Assembly: GCA_943370285.1 (NCBI GenBank)
Contig: CALRQJ020000001.1
Coordinates: forward strand, 62,001 to 126,000
From: CALRQJ02 sp943370285
Lineage (GTDB): Bacteria > Bacteroidota > Bacteroidia > Chitinophagales > Chitinophagaceae
Direction: 5' to 3'
DNA length: 64,000 bases
In this document: positions 43,756 through 53,433 of the stretch, piece by piece
How the letters are laid out: the number at the start of each line of letters is the position of its first letter
How positions within the stretch are numbered: the stretch's first letter is position 1
Translations under genes and position numbers: made by a program
Notes under the pieces: model-generated
The model's input: only the letters and a program-made list of their open reading frames with translations
Databases searched by the model: none
What the model was told of the DNA's origin: nothing

Positions 43756-44532
43756 TTGGATACACAAACCATCATCTTACTTTGTATTGCAGCATTTGCA
43801 GCAGGATTTGTTGATGCCATTGTTGGCGGAGGTGGCTTGATTCAGTTACCTGCAGCATTGATATTATTGCCGCACCTTCCTGTTGCCAATGTGATTGGCT
43901 CATTAAAAATCCCTGCTTTCACAGGAACGAGTTTTGCTGCCTATCAATATGCCAAACAAGTAACATTGAATGTAAAATTATTAGTACTGATGTGCCTGTT
44001 GGCATTTAGTTGTTCTTTCGCCGGTAGCGAATTACTGACACTCGTCAGCAATAATTTTATGAAACCGGTGCTCTTAGTTGTGCTAACTTTTGTTGCCATT
44101 TATACTTTTCGCAAAAAGAATTTTGGACAACAAAGTCACAAAGAACATACCCCAACGCAACAATTATGGTACGGTGCAGCAATAAGTGTAGCTATTGGTT
44201 TTTATGATGGGTTTATTGGTCCCGGTGCCGGCAGCTTCTTAATCATGGCATTTATAGCCTTGATGGGTTTTGATTTTTTGCATGCTTCTGCCAATGCTAA
44301 AATGGTCAATTTGGCTACCAATTTTGGCTCTATCATGTTGTTTTTATTGAAAGGAAAAATCATTTGGGCCATTGCCATTCCGATGGCGGTAAGTAATGCC
44401 GTTGGCGGAATCATTGGTGCAAAATTGGCTATTGCCAAAGGCAACAAGTTTATCAGACTTTTTTTCTTGCTGGTGATTATCGGCACACTCATTCGTTTTG
44501 GGTTCGATGTGTTGAAGTCTTTTTGGAATTAA
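43756..44532 (+). CDS. TauE/SafE-family sulfite/anion exporter-like protein
   Basis: 258 residues with about eight membrane helices. DAIVGGGGLIQLPAALILLP and GFYDGFIGPGAGSFLIMAFI are the paired family motifs. The frame extends back to 43726 but the TTG at 43756, two bases after the EamA stop, is the natural start. The family exports sulfite, sulfoacetate or similar organosulfur anions; the presence of methionine genes upstream is suggestive but not proof. Confidence 0.92.
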   Translation: MDTQTIILLCIAAFAAGFVDAIVGGGGLIQLPAALILLPHLPVANVIGSLKIPAFTGTSFAAYQYAKQVTLNVKLLVLMCLLAFSCSFAGSELLTLVSNNFMKPVLLVVLTFVAIYTFRKKNFGQQSHKEHTPTQQLWYGAAISVAIGFYDGFIGPGAGSFLIMAFIALMGFDFLHASANAKMVNLATNFGSIMLFLLKGKIIWAIAIPMAVSNAVGGIIGAKLAIAKGNKFIRLFFLLVIIGTLIRFGFDVLKSFWN

Positions 44533-44539
44533 AATTTTA

Positions 44540-45166
44540 CTACGTCACCACCCAAGCCAAAACCAATTGGTGCATCATCTTATAGTGCAACTGCAAGTGT
44601 ATTTGCTCATCAGGTGAAACAAAACTAGCGTTGAAGGCTCCTTCAGTCGAAAAATGAAAAGGCCCAATCTTCATCATTTCACTAAAATCTACTTGGCCCA
44701 AACTCCACCATTTATACATGGCTTCTTTTGCACTCCATAACAGGGTAATTCCATCAACATCTTTTTTTGCTAGCGCTTCAGCAAACTGTTGTCGCTCTAT
44801 AGGACTCAAAAATTTATGGGCAATCTTGAAGACCCTTGCCGTAGGCATCTCAATATCAATCCCTACTCTATGCGTACTACTTACAACAGCTGCTGCGTAA
44901 TCACCACAATGAGAAATAGAAAAATGGTATTGTTCATTTGCCAAATAAGGTTTACGGGTATCGGCTATTACAATTTCTCCGTAAGGAAAATCAGGAAACA
45001 AATAGCGCAACAAATACCGGGCTGCCAAATGCTGTAATCGTTTATGCGGATGGGTAATGTCACGCTGCAATGGCACCGTTTTGGCAAAAAAGCTTTCGGA
45101 TTCTTCTATCTTCCAAATGGCTAGTCTTGTGGTAGCGTTGATATTTTGTTGATAAAACAAGGGCAT
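44540..45166 (-). CDS. 4'-phosphopantetheinyl transferase
   Basis: 208 residues from the ATG at 45166 (a TTG at 45196 is the longer start). It loads phosphopantetheine onto carrier proteins. Motifs: RLQHLAARYLLRYL, ISHCGDYAAAVVS, VGIDIEMP (metal ligand Asp and Glu) and LLWSAKEAMYKWW. The length matches Sfp-like transferases, the larger subfamily usually acting on several carriers. It converges on the TauE/SafE gene and is divergent from dcd. Confidence 0.9.
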   Translation of the reverse strand: MPLFYQQNINATTRLAIWKIEESESFFAKTVPLQRDITHPHKRLQHLAARYLLRYLFPDFPYGEIVIADTRKPYLANEQYHFSISHCGDYAAAVVSSTHRVGIDIEMPTARVFKIAHKFLSPIERQQFAEALAKKDVDGITLLWSAKEAMYKWWSLGQVDFSEMMKIGPFHFSTEGAFNASFVSPDEQIHLQLHYKMMHQLVLAWVVT

Positions 45167-45282
45167 CAGCAAATTTGAGCAATTTGATTTATGCAAACAG
45201 ATTTATTTATTTGCAAACCACAATTTATAGGCTATAAAACTTAGTTGTTTGTATTAGCTTTCCGTTTTTAAAATTTCGCATT

Positions 45283-45819
45283 ATGATTTTGACTGACAAA
45301 CGTATTTTGGAAGAGATGGGAAAAGGAACCATTAAAATTGTGCCTTATAACCGAGCCGATTTAGGCAGCAATAGTTACGATGTACACCTTGGAAGTACGT
45401 TGGCGAAATATGTAGATGCAGAATTAGATGCCAAAAAGCATAACCAAATAGAGGCTTTTGAAATTCCCGATGAAGGCTTTGTACTGCATCCGCATGAATT
45501 TTACTTAGGCGTAACATTAGAATATACCGAAACCCATGCCCATGTTCCTTTTTTGGAAGGTAAATCATCTACCGGTCGTTTGGGAATTGACATTCATGCT
45601 ACCGCCGGTAAAGGCGATGTAGGTTTTTGCGGCAATTGGACCTTGGAAATATCTGTAAAACAACCGGTTAGAATTTATAAAGGTATGCCGATTGGTCAGC
45701 TCATTTACTTTCCGGTAGATGGTGAAATTGAAATAAAATACAATCAAAAAGGCAATGCTAAGTACAGCGGTCAACCTAACCGCCCTGTTGAAAGTATGAT
45801 GTGGAAGAATAAGTTTTAA
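45283..45819 (+). CDS. dcd: dCTP deaminase
   Basis: 178 residues. It turns dCTP into dUTP for thymidylate synthesis. Typical motifs: LGSNSYDVHLG, FYLGVTLEYTE, FLEGKSSTGRLGIDIHATAGKGDVGF (split at GKSSTGRLG) and NWTLEISV, with the catalytic Glu in the last. The C-terminal part ends with YSGQPNRPVES. Length is standard. Single gene. Confidence 0.95.
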   Translation: MILTDKRILEEMGKGTIKIVPYNRADLGSNSYDVHLGSTLAKYVDAELDAKKHNQIEAFEIPDEGFVLHPHEFYLGVTLEYTETHAHVPFLEGKSSTGRLGIDIHATAGKGDVGFCGNWTLEISVKQPVRIYKGMPIGQLIYFPVDGEIEIKYNQKGNAKYSGQPNRPVESMMWKNKF

Positions 45820-45877
45820 CAGCTGAGGGAGAAGTGTACTTATTTAAATTGACCTTCAAAATTTATTGGATGGCGGC

Positions 45878-46408
45878 TTAAGCATTTTGCTTTTCTTTTT
45901 CAATCATCCAATCGATAAAGTCATTCACATGCAACTCTTTTAGAGCGGCATAGACTTTTTTATCTTGATGAGCTTTTTCGGCCAACTCATATTTCATTGC
46001 TTGATATTTTACTCTTGCCCAATCATTTTTTATTAAAAAATCTCTCGATAATAGATGTCTTTCTAGCGCCTTACTGTGCTTAGGACAAACATAGAGATGG
46101 TGCATTATAACATCAAATACGACATGGCTACCGCTGTGGATTCTTTTAAATACCTCCCTGTCTTCAATGCCCTGGTTGCCGTTGTGGAAATAGCCTATTG
46201 ATTCGAGTCTAGATTTTAACGAATCAAAATCTGATTGTTCAGCATAAACAACATCAATATCTATAATGGGTTTGGCATCCAAATGAGGAACAGCAGTACT
46301 ACCTATATGTTCAATGGTACATACCATGCCGGTTAAGGCAATTTCTATCTCGTTTTTTAGCTTGTTGAAATCATTAACCCATTCTGGGGAATATTTTTTC
46401 AGTAGCAT
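45878..46408 (-). CDS. GrpB-family nucleotidyltransferase-like protein
   Basis: 176 residues. GrpB fold with EHIGSTAVPHLDAKPIIDIDV (split at STAVPHLDAK), where the two Asp are the likely metal ligands, and a C-terminal helical half. Members belong to the nucleotidyltransferase superfamily; substrate not known. It is followed downstream by the TspO gene boundary on the same strand (no overlap). Confidence 0.85.
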   Translation of the reverse strand: MLLKKYSPEWVNDFNKLKNEIEIALTGMVCTIEHIGSTAVPHLDAKPIIDIDVVYAEQSDFDSLKSRLESIGYFHNGNQGIEDREVFKRIHSGSHVVFDVIMHHLYVCPKHSKALERHLLSRDFLIKNDWARVKYQAMKYELAEKAHQDKKVYAALKELHVNDFIDWMIEKEKQNA

Positions 46409-46435
46409 AGTTGTTAGTGGTACTAAGTCATTTAA

Positions 46436-46912
46436 TTACTTATTCAAATACCAAAAAGCACTGTTCAACAGCGTAGCAAAACTTACCCAAGCTATATAAG
46501 GTACTAATAACCAAGCAGCTAGCTTACTTAACTTGCTGAAAGAAATAATAGTTAATAAAATGCTGCACCATAATGCTATAATTTCAACCAATGCCCAACC
46601 CATGGCATGGAACTTAAAAAAGATGATGGACCACCAAAAATTCAACATCAATTGAACGCCGAATATGGGTAAAGCCAAGGTTCTTTGTTTAGAGGCCGGC
46701 TGCTGCCAAACCAAAAAGACACTCACACCCATCATAATGTATAAAGCTGTCCAAACCGGACCAAAAACCCAATTGGGCGGATTAAATGATGGCTTATTAA
46801 CCGTTGTAAACCAAGTATTTACTTGGCCTGCCGTAAAATAACCACTAATTCCGCCTATAGTAAGCGTAAGCAAAACGAATCCAATTAGTTGTACGAATTT
46901 AAAGTTTGCCAT
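46436..46912 (-). CDS. TspO/MBR-family tryptophan-rich sensory protein
   Basis: 158 residues with five membrane helices. Typical family words: GGISGYFTAGQVNTWFTTVNKPSFNPPNWVFGPVWTALYIMMGVS (in pieces: KPSFNPPNWVFGPVWTALY). Members bind tetrapyrroles and affect porphyrin stress. The start lies 14 bases inside the end of the DUF3810 gene, so the pair is translationally coupled. Confidence 0.93.
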   Translation of the reverse strand: MANFKFVQLIGFVLLTLTIGGISGYFTAGQVNTWFTTVNKPSFNPPNWVFGPVWTALYIMMGVSVFLVWQQPASKQRTLALPIFGVQLMLNFWWSIIFFKFHAMGWALVEIIALWCSILLTIISFSKLSKLAAWLLVPYIAWVSFATLLNSAFWYLNK

Positions 46913-48011
46913 ATTTTTTGTTGTATGCTATTAACCAACCGGTTACTTCATTGTAACTATCAACACCATTAGATTGTTGGTTGGCTTTTAAATATTGATC
47001 GTAAAATAGTTTTATGATGGGTTCAACGGGATTCTTATGTTTATTTAAATAATGCTTTAAATCTTTGAAATCATTCTTAACCAACAGATTAAGTGATTTA
47101 TAATTATTTTTAGCTGCTATCGAGTCTCTCATAAACAACTCTCTGTTGGCATAATGAAACATATCAAAATAGCAAGAATAGCGAAGTAAAGGATCTTTTG
47201 AATCTGAAGCAGCTAAAAACCCTGTAAAATTAGCTTCACTTTCACTGGCATAGCCTAACTGATGGGCTATTTCATGGCAAGTCACAAATGGCACTAACAT
47301 TTTGGGGCCTGCAAGGTTAACTTGACTTTCACCACTAAACGGATTGTAGTACCCTAAATACCCTACCCAATTGCCCAACCTTCCATACAATGATTTTTTA
47401 ATAGACTGGTTATCAATACTTAAGAAAGGGTAATCGGTTTTTACGGATTGATAAGATTGAAAAGCACTGTTGAAAATTGATGGATAGGTGGGATACCGGT
47501 AATTACTGTCGCCCAATGTCAATCGAGTGGTATTAAGACTATCCAATAAGCTGATTGTTAATAATTTAAGGTCTTCTGTTGAATATTTAACAACACTTAA
47601 ATTTAGCTGATGTGCAATGCCAAGACGATTATAATTCAGTCCCCACAACAAGTTAAATCCAATATAGATGGTACACAAAACCTTTACAGCTGACTTTATA
47701 TAGTTGAACATCAATTTTTTAGTCAGTTCCTTTCTCCAAATCTTTTTAAATAGTTTAACCAGATGATAGAGTAACCAGCATCCAGCAGCGCCATAACCTA
47801 TATCTCCCAAACTAAATGGCAACCAACCGGTTAACCATCTGGTTGCTGTAGCAATGTAGGGGTAAACTCCGGTTGAATAATAGTCTTCTACCCAACTCGG
47901 ATGTATCGACCAAACTTTTATAGCTATAACCATTGTCAACAAAATTGCCCAACTTACATTTGTGCTGTTGACCCATTTAGGCAATCGCTGTCTCAAACTT
48001 CTATCCCCCAT
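46899..48011 (-). CDS. DUF3810 family membrane protein, zinc-peptidase-like
   Basis: 370 residues. N-terminal membrane helices (about 20-40, 60-80 and 105-125), then a domain with a zinc-metallopeptidase signature VTCHEIAHQLGYASESEANF (HExxH with a downstream Glu in SESEAN). DUF3810 is known only as a family of putative membrane-bound zinc peptidases. It overlaps tspO by 14 bases downstream and is divergent from DUF177. Confidence 0.9.
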   Translation of the reverse strand: MGDRSLRQRLPKWVNSTNVSWAILLTMVIAIKVWSIHPSWVEDYYSTGVYPYIATATRWLTGWLPFSLGDIGYGAAGCWLLYHLVKLFKKIWRKELTKKLMFNYIKSAVKVLCTIYIGFNLLWGLNYNRLGIAHQLNLSVVKYSTEDLKLLTISLLDSLNTTRLTLGDSNYRYPTYPSIFNSAFQSYQSVKTDYPFLSIDNQSIKKSLYGRLGNWVGYLGYYNPFSGESQVNLAGPKMLVPFVTCHEIAHQLGYASESEANFTGFLAASDSKDPLLRYSCYFDMFHYANRELFMRDSIAAKNNYKSLNLLVKNDFKDLKHYLNKHKNPVEPIIKLFYDQYLKANQQSNGVDSYNEVTGWLIAYNKKYGKL

Positions 48012-48054
48012 AGCATGCTAAATTAAGGAGAATGTAGGTGTAGTAAATTTTCCT

Positions 48055-48086
48055 TTTGACAATTGGGCATTTTAACCTTACCTTTG
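48055..48086 (+). promoter_or_regulatory. Promoter of the DUF177-rpmF-plsX unit
   Basis: TTTG (48055-48058) lies 20 bases before TACCTTTG (48079-48086), an excellent match to the Bacteroidota consensus. The DUF177 ATG is 19 bases further. Confidence 0.75.
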
Positions 48087-48105
48087 CCGACCCTAAAAAC
48101 TGACC

Positions 48106-48648
48106 ATGATGAACCGAAGGGAGTATGAAATACCTTTTGTAGGGCTGAAACCGGGAATTCATGTGTTTGAGTATAAGGTGACCGATAAGTTCTTTGAACC
48201 CTACCAACCACAGGATTTTACGAACTGTGATGCACAAATAAAGCTAAACTTAGACAAAAAGACCGGCTTTATGATGCTCAAGTTTGATGTGGCAGGTAAG
48301 GTAGAAGCAATATGTGACCGTTGTGGTAATCCATTAACACAACAGTTATGGGAGGAGTTTAATATCCTTGTTAAGATGGTGGACGAACCGGATACCATGA
48401 ACGAACAAGAAGAAGACCCCGATGTATTTTACATCAGCCGTAACGAAAGTCACTTGCATGTTGCAGATTGGTTGTACGAATTCATTAATTTGAGCGTACC
48501 AACCCAAAAACGATGTGCAGATAATGAAAAGGGTGAATCGGGCTGTAATCCTGAAGTACTAGAAAAACTTCGCAATATGGAAGACAGTGTAAGCAGAGAC
48601 ACTAACCCTTTATGGAAAGGACTAGAAAAATTTAAAGACTTAGAATAA
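48106..48648 (+). CDS. DUF177 (YceD-like) protein
   Basis: 180 residues. Two Cys pairs (ICDRCGNPL in the middle, RCADNEKGESGCNPE near the end) suggest metal binding. In many bacteria a DUF177 gene stands directly before rpmF, and the protein has been linked to 23S rRNA accumulation and L32. Here rpmF follows after 29 bases and plsX after that, the usual order. Confidence 0.93.
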   Translation: MMNRREYEIPFVGLKPGIHVFEYKVTDKFFEPYQPQDFTNCDAQIKLNLDKKTGFMMLKFDVAGKVEAICDRCGNPLTQQLWEEFNILVKMVDEPDTMNEQEEDPDVFYISRNESHLHVADWLYEFINLSVPTQKRCADNEKGESGCNPEVLEKLRNMEDSVSRDTNPLWKGLEKFKDLE

Positions 48649-48677
48649 CCTTTTTTTGACAAGATAAATATTGATTT

Positions 48678-48872
48678 ATGCCAAATCCCAAACGCAGACA
48701 TTCTCAGCAGCGTAGCGCCAAGAGAAGAACGCATTATGTAGCATCAGAAATTACCCTAAGCAAAGACAGCACAACTGGCGAATTGCATGTTCGTCACCGT
48801 GCACATGTTAGTGAAGGTAAACTGTATTACAAAGGAAAAGTAGTATCTGAGAAAGCGCCGCTAAAAGCGTAA
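48678..48872 (+). CDS. rpmF: 50S ribosomal protein L32
   Basis: 64 residues: MPNPKRRHSQQRSAKRRTHY is the standard opening. There are no Cys, so this is the zinc-free form of L32. It lies between DUF177 and plsX. Confidence 0.97.
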   Translation: MPNPKRRHSQQRSAKRRTHYVASEITLSKDSTTGELHVRHRAHVSEGKLYYKGKVVSEKAPLKA

Positions 48873-48907
48873 TCGACCAGATTATTTACGAATATAACCT
48901 GCCGGAC

Positions 48908-49867
48908 ATGAACATTGGCCTTGACATGATGGGTGGCGATTTTGCCCCGCTTGAAGCGGTGTTGGGTCTCCAAACACATTTGTCAAGGAACAATGGTCCG
49001 GCTGTTCTGTTTTGTATAGGCGATGAAGCTCAGTTAAATCCGCTTTTACAAGAACATAACCTGATCTCCCACCCTCGTATTCAAGTAGTGCATGCTCCTG
49101 AGGTAATCGGCTACAACGAACATCCTACCAAAGCCCTCAAAGAAAAACAACGTTCCTCTATTGCCATCGGTTTCCATTTACTAGCGACCGGCAAAATAGA
49201 TGCTTTCATTAGCGCAGGTAACACAGGCGCAATGTTGGTAGGTGCCATGTTTAGCATCAAGGCTATAGAAGGGGTGCAAAGACCCACTATTGCCACCGTA
49301 ATGCCTAAATTAAATGGTAGCACCGGTATTCTGTTAGATGTTGGACTAAACGCCGATTGTAAACCCGAACACCTTAATCAGTTTGCAGTACTCGGTAGTT
49401 TATACGCCAATAATATTTTGGGCATAACACAACCGAAAATTGGCTTATTAAACGTAGGTGAAGAAGAAGGCAAAGGCAATTTATTAGCTCAAGCTACTTA
49501 CCCACTGTTGAAAGTAAATACGCAGATTAATTTCTGCGGCAATGTGGAAGGTAGAGATATGTTCAACGACAAAGCCGATGTCATTGTCTGTGATGGATTT
49601 ACGGGAAATATTGTGCTAAAAATGGCCGAATCGATGTACGATATTGCTTGTGAAAGAAATCTAGAGCATGATGCCTACTTAAGTAGATTTCATTATGAAA
49701 ACTATGGCGGCACACCGGTTTTAGGTGTAAACAAGCCGGTTATTATTGGGCATGGCATCAGCAATGCCGTGGCATTTGACAACATGATTGTCTTAGCCGA
49801 AAAAATGATAGAAAGCGATCTTTGCGGAAAAATCAAAGCTAGTTTTCAACACGAAACGGAAGCTTAA
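48908..49867 (+). CDS. plsX: Phosphate acyltransferase PlsX
   Basis: 319 residues. It makes acyl-phosphate from acyl-ACP for phospholipid synthesis. Signatures: IGLDMMGGDFAPLEAV at the start, ISAGNTGAMLVGAMF, ILLDVGLNADCKPEHL, NVGEEEGKGN, VCDGFTGNIVLKMAE. The order DUF177-rpmF-plsX is conserved across bacteria. Confidence 0.97.
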   Translation: MNIGLDMMGGDFAPLEAVLGLQTHLSRNNGPAVLFCIGDEAQLNPLLQEHNLISHPRIQVVHAPEVIGYNEHPTKALKEKQRSSIAIGFHLLATGKIDAFISAGNTGAMLVGAMFSIKAIEGVQRPTIATVMPKLNGSTGILLDVGLNADCKPEHLNQFAVLGSLYANNILGITQPKIGLLNVGEEEGKGNLLAQATYPLLKVNTQINFCGNVEGRDMFNDKADVIVCDGFTGNIVLKMAESMYDIACERNLEHDAYLSRFHYENYGGTPVLGVNKPVIIGHGISNAVAFDNMIVLAEKMIESDLCGKIKASFQHETEA

Positions 49868-49891
49868 TCTAGCTCTTAGCTACAACCCCAA

Positions 49892-50524
49892 CTATACAAT
49901 CTTATCTTTAAATGCTTTAGCAACGGCTTCACTCTTGCTGTTTACATGTAGTTTTTCGTAGATTTTTTTGATGTGACTTCTCACTGTATCAATAGCAATA
50001 AACATTTCAGCAGCAATCATTTTGTAGCTATAGCCATCAACCAATAATTGCAATACCTGTTTTTCACGGTCAGATAGATTGTAGTCCTCTCCTTTCTCAT
50101 TATTCATAGAAGAGAACATTTTTAGTACTTGCGTAGCAATAGAAGCAGTCATAGGTGCACCACCTGTATTGGCTTCTGCAATATATTCGAGCAATTTACT
50201 CGGTGGTGTTTTCTTCAAAATATAACCGTTAGCACCATTACTTATAGCTTGAAAAACATTCTTATTATCGTCAAATACAGTGAGCATCAACACTTTAACA
50301 TCGGTATTGATGGCTCTGATTTTTTTTAATCCTTCAATTCCATTTACACCGGGCATATCAATATCCATCAACAACACATCGGGCTTAAAAGCAACTACTT
50401 CATCCACCACATTATTACAGTTTTTGAAAGCTGCTAATACTTCAAAACCATCAGAACCGCTGATAAGCATGGTTAAACCTTCACGCAGTTGCGGATTATC
50501 TTCGTATAATATCACTTTTATCAT
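49892..50524 (-). CDS. NarL/FixJ-type response regulator (LuxR-like HTH)
   Basis: 210 residues from the ATG at 50524; the longer reading begins with a TTG at 50566. The receiver domain has YEDN, the phospho-acceptor in VLLMDIDMPGVNG, and the conserved Lys in GYILKKTPP. The C-terminal LuxR HTH has LSDREKQVLQLLVDGYSYKMIAAEM (LSDREKQVLQLLVDG). No kinase gene is adjacent, so its partner lies elsewhere. Confidence 0.93.
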   Translation of the reverse strand: MIKVILYEDNPQLREGLTMLISGSDGFEVLAAFKNCNNVVDEVVAFKPDVLLMDIDMPGVNGIEGLKKIRAINTDVKVLMLTVFDDNKNVFQAISNGANGYILKKTPPSKLLEYIAEANTGGAPMTASIATQVLKMFSSMNNEKGEDYNLSDREKQVLQLLVDGYSYKMIAAEMFIAIDTVRSHIKKIYEKLHVNSKSEAVAKAFKDKIV

Positions 50525-50658
50525 GTTCTGAAATTTGTACAAATCTATTTTTATTTCGCTGCACAAACAATCACATAATCATGTTAAAAAATACTAAACA
50601 GCAAGACAAGAAATTGACATTATAGGATGCCACAGATTAACACAAATTATTACCTTTA

Positions 50659-53418
50659 ATGCCCATGTTGTTTAAAATCGGTAAACCTTTATTGCTTATT
50701 GCTATTGTTGTACACACCGTCAATATCTGCCAAGGGCAGAACTATTCATTGAACAACGGATTTGTAAACGGCCAAACCATCACCACTTGCACCGGTACTT
50801 TTTACGATAGAGGCATTACGGGTAATTATAGCAACAATGAAAACTATACGGTAACATTTTGTCCGGCTACGCCGAATACAAGAATGAGAATGGACATTGA
50901 CCAAATGGCTTTAGCCGGTGGCGATACCTTATGGGTGTACGATGGCCCCGATGCCAACGCACCATTGATTTCTATTTTAGACCTCAATTCAACAGGAGCA
51001 AATTCTATCATTGCCAATAATACTAGTGGATGCTTAACGGTTACTTTCAAATCAGATAATAACCTTACTAGCACAGGTTGGCTTATTCGACTACGATGCG
51101 CTGCGCCTTGTCAAACAATTGCAGGTACTATCACAACCAATCCGCCAAAAGATGCGAATGGTAATGTTTCAGTTTGCTTAGGCGAACAAATAACGTTTAC
51201 AGCCAATATCAATTTTCCTCAAAACAATACCTACTATAATCAAAGTACTGCAAACAGTTTCTTTAATTGGAAGTTGAGTTTGGCCGGAGACACTTCGGGA
51301 TTTAACATTACACAATTAACCAAAACCGTTACGCAATCGGCAGGCTACCGGGTGGTGCTGACGGTCACCGACTCTAATGGCTGTAAAAACAGCCAACCCA
51401 TTCAAGTTAAAGTAAGAGGCTCGGTAAGACCAACATTTAACATGACAGGTGCAAGTATTTGTCAGTTAGATACCACCATTTTACAAGGCAATTATGCTTT
51501 AAACCAAGGCCTTTTTATAACACCACCTTTTTCGGGGGACTCCATTTTTTTACCCGATGTTGGAGGAACATCAACGGGTTGTAATTCGCCGTATACGGAT
51601 ACCATAAGAATTGTTGACTTTGGAGAAGGACAAATATTAACCTCAGTAAATGATTTTTTAGGTGTGTTCATTAATATGGAACATTCTTATTTAGGCGATT
51701 TATCGATGCAATTAATTGCCCCAAATGGTAATATTGTTTTTCTTAAAAAATACCCAGGTGGCGGAACTGCAGATCTAGGAGAACCTGTTCCGGGTGATAA
51801 TAGTAACCCCATTGCAGGTGTGGGTTATTTGTATGGCTTCACACCAAATCCTACCAATGGTACCATGGCAGGGACTACACCTAGCACCCATACCTATCGA
51901 GATAATTCCGGTGTGGTAAGAACGAATGCACCCTACTTACCGGCAGGCACTTACCAGCCTGCAGATCCATTTACAAACCTTATTGGCACCCCTTTAAATG
52001 GCAATTGGGTCATCAAGATTTGCGACCATTTATCACAGGATAATGGTTTTGTTTTTAATTGGAGCTTGAATTTCAACCCCAACTTATATCCCAATAACGA
52101 AACCTATCAAATAGGGGTAGCTAGTGCTGCTTGGCGACCTGCACCCGGCATTGTAAGTGGTACAGCAAATACCTTAACCGTATCGCCTCGTAACCCCGGC
52201 ATTGCCAATTATACCTATGTATTAACAGATAGTGCCAATTGCAATTACGATACTACCGTACAAGTACTGGTTAATGCTTTGCCCGAAAAACCCAATTTAG
52301 GTGCCGATACCAGCATTTGCAATGGACAAACCATTAACCTCGCTGTTTTAAATCCGCAGCCCGGAGATGCGTATACTTGGAGTACCGGACAAATGGGTGT
52401 CAATCAAATTTCCATTACCCAACCCAGTTTGTATAGTGTGTTGGCCCAAAACAATAATGGCTGTAAAAATAGAGATACAATATTGGTTATTCCGAATGCA
52501 CCAATTGCTATTAATTTAGGCGTTGATACCGCTTTTTGTGCCAGTAATCCTAATGTATTAACGCCTACAACTACCGGTGATATTAATCAATACACTTGGA
52601 GCAATGGTAGTAGTTTGCCAATGTTGCCTATAGCACAAACGGGATTGTATTGGGTGGAAGGCAGAAATCCCAATGGTTGTAAAGTGAGGGATAGTATTTT
52701 GATTGTTGACAATCCCATCAACAGTTATTTTTTGCCTAACGATACTTCAATTTGTTTCAATGGTAGTTATATGTTGAGTTTAACGCCACCGGTCAATACG
52801 AGTATAACTTGGAATGATGGCATTGTTGGCAATACTCGTACCATCAACTTCGGCACTAATTATAGCATTGTGGCCAACAATATTGGCTGCTTAAGGATTG
52901 ATAGTTTCCAGGTTGGCACCAAACCTTTACCCATCATTAATGTAGGTAGAGATACGAGTATTTGTTTGGGATTTGATGTTCCGCTGAAAGTGAATTATCC
53001 AGGTGCTACCTATCGTTGGAGTACAGGATCTACAGATTCAGCTATCATCATTAAAAATGCCGGTATTTATTGGGCCGAAAGTTTGTTGAATACATGTACA
53101 TGGAGAGATTCGATGACGTTGGCGTTTAAAGATTGTAGTTGTAATGTAACCATCCCAAATGCTTTTTCGCCTAATGCCGATGGTATCAACGACCAATTAC
53201 GAGTAGCTATCAGTTGTTTTCCCGAAAATTATCGGTTTACCATTTTCAATCGTATGGGTCAACCGGTTTTTAATACTACAGATTACAGAAAAACTTGGGA
53301 TGGTACTCAGAACGGCAAACCATTGCCAGTAGCCACTTATTATTATATCTTAGATTATTACAATGCCGGTTTACAACAACAAGAAAAGTTGAGTGGTTCA
53401 ATTACTATCATTAGATAA
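50659..53418 (+). CDS. Large type IX-secreted protein with CUB-like and P domains
   Basis: 919 residues. Order: signal peptide (1-26); CUB-like domain (about 30-150; FYDRGITGNYSNNENYTV, WVYDGPDA); PKD-like strand domain (about 160-250); proprotein-convertase P domain (about 307-475; SYLGDLSMQLIAPNG, PLNGNWVIKICDH); four repeats of about 72 residues each opening with LG/VG-x-DT-x-x-C (near 544, 620, 692 and 761); and a C-terminal gliding-motility/type B sorting domain (about 828-919; IPNAFSPNADGINDQL, TIFNRMGQPVFNT, YYYILDYYNAG). The last signals secretion by type IX and surface attachment. No catalytic residues are seen, so an adhesive or carbohydrate- or protein-binding role is likely. Confidence 0.92.
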   Translation: MPMLFKIGKPLLLIAIVVHTVNICQGQNYSLNNGFVNGQTITTCTGTFYDRGITGNYSNNENYTVTFCPATPNTRMRMDIDQMALAGGDTLWVYDGPDANAPLISILDLNSTGANSIIANNTSGCLTVTFKSDNNLTSTGWLIRLRCAAPCQTIAGTITTNPPKDANGNVSVCLGEQITFTANINFPQNNTYYNQSTANSFFNWKLSLAGDTSGFNITQLTKTVTQSAGYRVVLTVTDSNGCKNSQPIQVKVRGSVRPTFNMTGASICQLDTTILQGNYALNQGLFITPPFSGDSIFLPDVGGTSTGCNSPYTDTIRIVDFGEGQILTSVNDFLGVFINMEHSYLGDLSMQLIAPNGNIVFLKKYPGGGTADLGEPVPGDNSNPIAGVGYLYGFTPNPTNGTMAGTTPSTHTYRDNSGVVRTNAPYLPAGTYQPADPFTNLIGTPLNGNWVIKICDHLSQDNGFVFNWSLNFNPNLYPNNETYQIGVASAAWRPAPGIVSGTANTLTVSPRNPGIANYTYVLTDSANCNYDTTVQVLVNALPEKPNLGADTSICNGQTINLAVLNPQPGDAYTWSTGQMGVNQISITQPSLYSVLAQNNNGCKNRDTILVIPNAPIAINLGVDTAFCASNPNVLTPTTTGDINQYTWSNGSSLPMLPIAQTGLYWVEGRNPNGCKVRDSILIVDNPINSYFLPNDTSICFNGSYMLSLTPPVNTSITWNDGIVGNTRTINFGTNYSIVANNIGCLRIDSFQVGTKPLPIINVGRDTSICLGFDVPLKVNYPGATYRWSTGSTDSAIIIKNAGIYWAESLLNTCTWRDSMTLAFKDCSCNVTIPNAFSPNADGINDQLRVAISCFPENYRFTIFNRMGQPVFNTTDYRKTWDGTQNGKPLPVATYYYILDYYNAGLQQQEKLSGSITIIR

Positions 53419-53433
53419 CCTTGTACTTGTCTA

